A model generated the notes under the pieces. The model was not told where the DNA came from, ran no database searches, and saw only the letters and a program-made list of their open reading frames with translations. 6,667 nucleotides of DNA from Deltaproteobacteria bacterium RBG_13_49_15 (GTDB lineage: Bacteria; Desulfobacterota; Desulfobacteria; Desulfobacterales; UBA2156), in the NCBI GenBank assembly GCA_001797695.1, contig MGQD01000180.1:3374-10040 (forward strand), in the 5' to 3' direction. The translations under genes and the position numbers were made by a program. Numbering within the stretch: position 1 is the stretch's first letter; each line of letters opens with the position of its first letter. Positions 6,295-6,667 of the stretch are shown piece after piece.

Positions 6295-6389
6295 TTATCC
6301 TTTTTTTATAGGGTTTTTTTGGTTCCGGCTTTTTCATTTAGCTAAACAAGCTCCGATCCTGCCGCCTAAAATTCACACCCTAGATCCCT

Positions 6390-6427
6390 GATAGAAACCT
6401 GATTGGAGATCAACTTTAATTTCTATC
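6390..6427. repeat. Nested inverted repeat
   Basis: Exact 8-base arms GATAGAAA (6390-6397) and TTTCTATC (6420-6427) enclose a second dyad, TGAT (6400-6403) with ATCA (6409-6412) around TGGAG. There is no T-run directly after it on the plus strand, so it does not look like an intrinsic terminator. It could be a regulator-binding site or, if transcribed, a folded RNA element. Confidence 0.5.
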
Positions 6428-6510
6428 GAAAATAAGCGTGCAGTCAAGAAAAAATGTCTAATAACTTTTAACATATTGAATTTATTTATAAAAAAAATTT
6501 TATTTTTTTC

Positions 6511-6540
6511 TTGACATGTATCATTCCGGATTAGTATGGA
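6511..6540 (+). promoter_or_regulatory. TTGACA promoter element with upstream A/T tract
   Basis: A perfect TTGACA (6511-6516) directly follows about 30 bases of nearly pure A and T (6480-6509), which resembles an UP element. The -10 is unclear: TAGTAT (6532-6537) at 15 bases or TATGGA (6535-6540) at 18. The box also forms one half of TTGAC-ATGT-ATCAT (6511-6524), 8 of 10 matches to the FNR-type consensus TTGAT-N4-ATCAA, so a CRP/FNR-family regulator might bind here. Confidence 0.4.
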
Positions 6541-6579
6541 TAACCCCAACTTTTAAGGTAGGAATAAATCCTCCCATAT

Positions 6580-6588
6580 TGGTATAAT
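6580..6588 (+). promoter_or_regulatory. Extended -10 promoter element
   Basis: TGG-TATAAT (6580-6588) is a perfect -10 hexamer with the TGN extension. No good -35 stands 17 bases upstream, which extended -10 promoters tolerate. Transcription would begin near 6595, giving a leader of about 55 bases before the ATG at 6651. Confidence 0.45.
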
Positions 6589-6650
6589 ATAATAAAAAAT
6601 CGGGGCGCTCATCGTTTAAAGGGTTCATCGCAGCGGGTGAGGATAGCAAA

Positions 6651-6667
6651 ATGGCAAAGAAAAACAT
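6651..6667 (+). CDS. Start of an unidentified gene, cut by window end
   Basis: ATG at 6651 opens the peptide MAKKN, after which the window ends. GAGGA at 6639-6643 with a seven-base spacer is a good ribosome binding site, and promoter elements at 6511 and 6580 point the same way, so a real plus-strand gene is likely. Five residues do not allow a product to be named. Confidence 0.5.

Larger units (their letters stand above)
6295..6650. other. AT-rich non-coding stretch between the remnant and the next gene
   Basis: No open frame with a credible start or recognisable product was seen on either strand. The sequence is far richer in A and T than the genes around it and has long T-runs at 6293-6317. 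It contains a small palindrome TTTAGCTAAA (6337-6346), a nested inverted repeat (6390-6427), an A/T tract (about 6480-6509), a TTGACA box at 6511 and an extended -10 box at 6580-6588. It most likely holds the promoter region of the gene starting at 6651, joined to the broken end of the molybdopterin gene. Confidence 0.7.

Noticed and set aside
6254..6337. 27-codon minus-strand frame beginning MKKPEPKKPYKKR
   Set aside because: It is short, arises from A-runs, has a poor ribosome-binding distance and no recognisable family. It is mentioned only because its end may hold a frame-shifted trace of the molybdopterin gene.
6295..6650. Insertion sequence or transposon end at the molybdopterin break
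   Set aside because: No transposase frame, terminal inverted repeat pair or target duplication could be seen within the window.

Overview
The window looks like chromosomal DNA of a Gram-negative bacterium, most likely Desulfobacterota (a deltaproteobacterial sulfate-reducer-type lineage). This is inferred from protein style and not from a marker gene. The supporting features are a long EpsC-type serine acetyltransferase, a PnpS-type PhoR kinase next to PhoB and PhoU, a molybdopterin-binding protein with a Cys-rich C-terminal tail, and an S23-type four-helix bundle protein.

Layout. Positions 1-213 (minus) hold the N-terminal 71 residues of a four-helix bundle protein, cut by the window edge. 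It follows cysE (minus, start best placed at 1202) across a short block of four imperfect 8-bp tandem repeats. cysE is divergent from a radical SAM/SPASM protein (1360-2481, plus). The intergenic gap carries a near-perfect 20-bp palindrome that overlaps the probable cysE -35 box. The radical SAM gene runs tail-to-tail into phoU, with a 12-base overlap of their 3' ends.

Positions 2470-5720 (minus) form a phosphate-signalling operon read in the order phoB-like regulator, phoR-like kinase (ATGA stop/start overlap), then phoU 93 bases downstream. No pstSCAB genes lie between them. A plausible promoter and a short AT-rich leader precede the regulator. In the usual scheme PhoR senses phosphate status through the Pst transporter and PhoU, and phosphorylates PhoB. 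Here the transporter must be encoded elsewhere.

Positions 5869-6294 (minus) hold only the C-terminal part of a molybdopterin-binding (MoeA/CinA-like) protein, including its CX2CX2CX4C tail. It has no start codon or N-terminal region and is called a truncated remnant. From 6295 to 6650 the DNA becomes strongly AT-rich and non-coding, with a nested inverted repeat, an A/T tract, a TTGACA box overlapping an FNR/CRP-like motif, and an extended -10 box. These lead to the start of a plus-strand gene at 6651 that runs off the window.

No CRISPR array, tRNA, rRNA, transposase or clear intrinsic terminator was seen. I did not find a convincing new multi-gene system. The most interesting items are the decayed molybdopterin gene and its AT-rich junction, the structured cysE/radical SAM divergent region, and the orphan radical SAM/SPASM enzyme.
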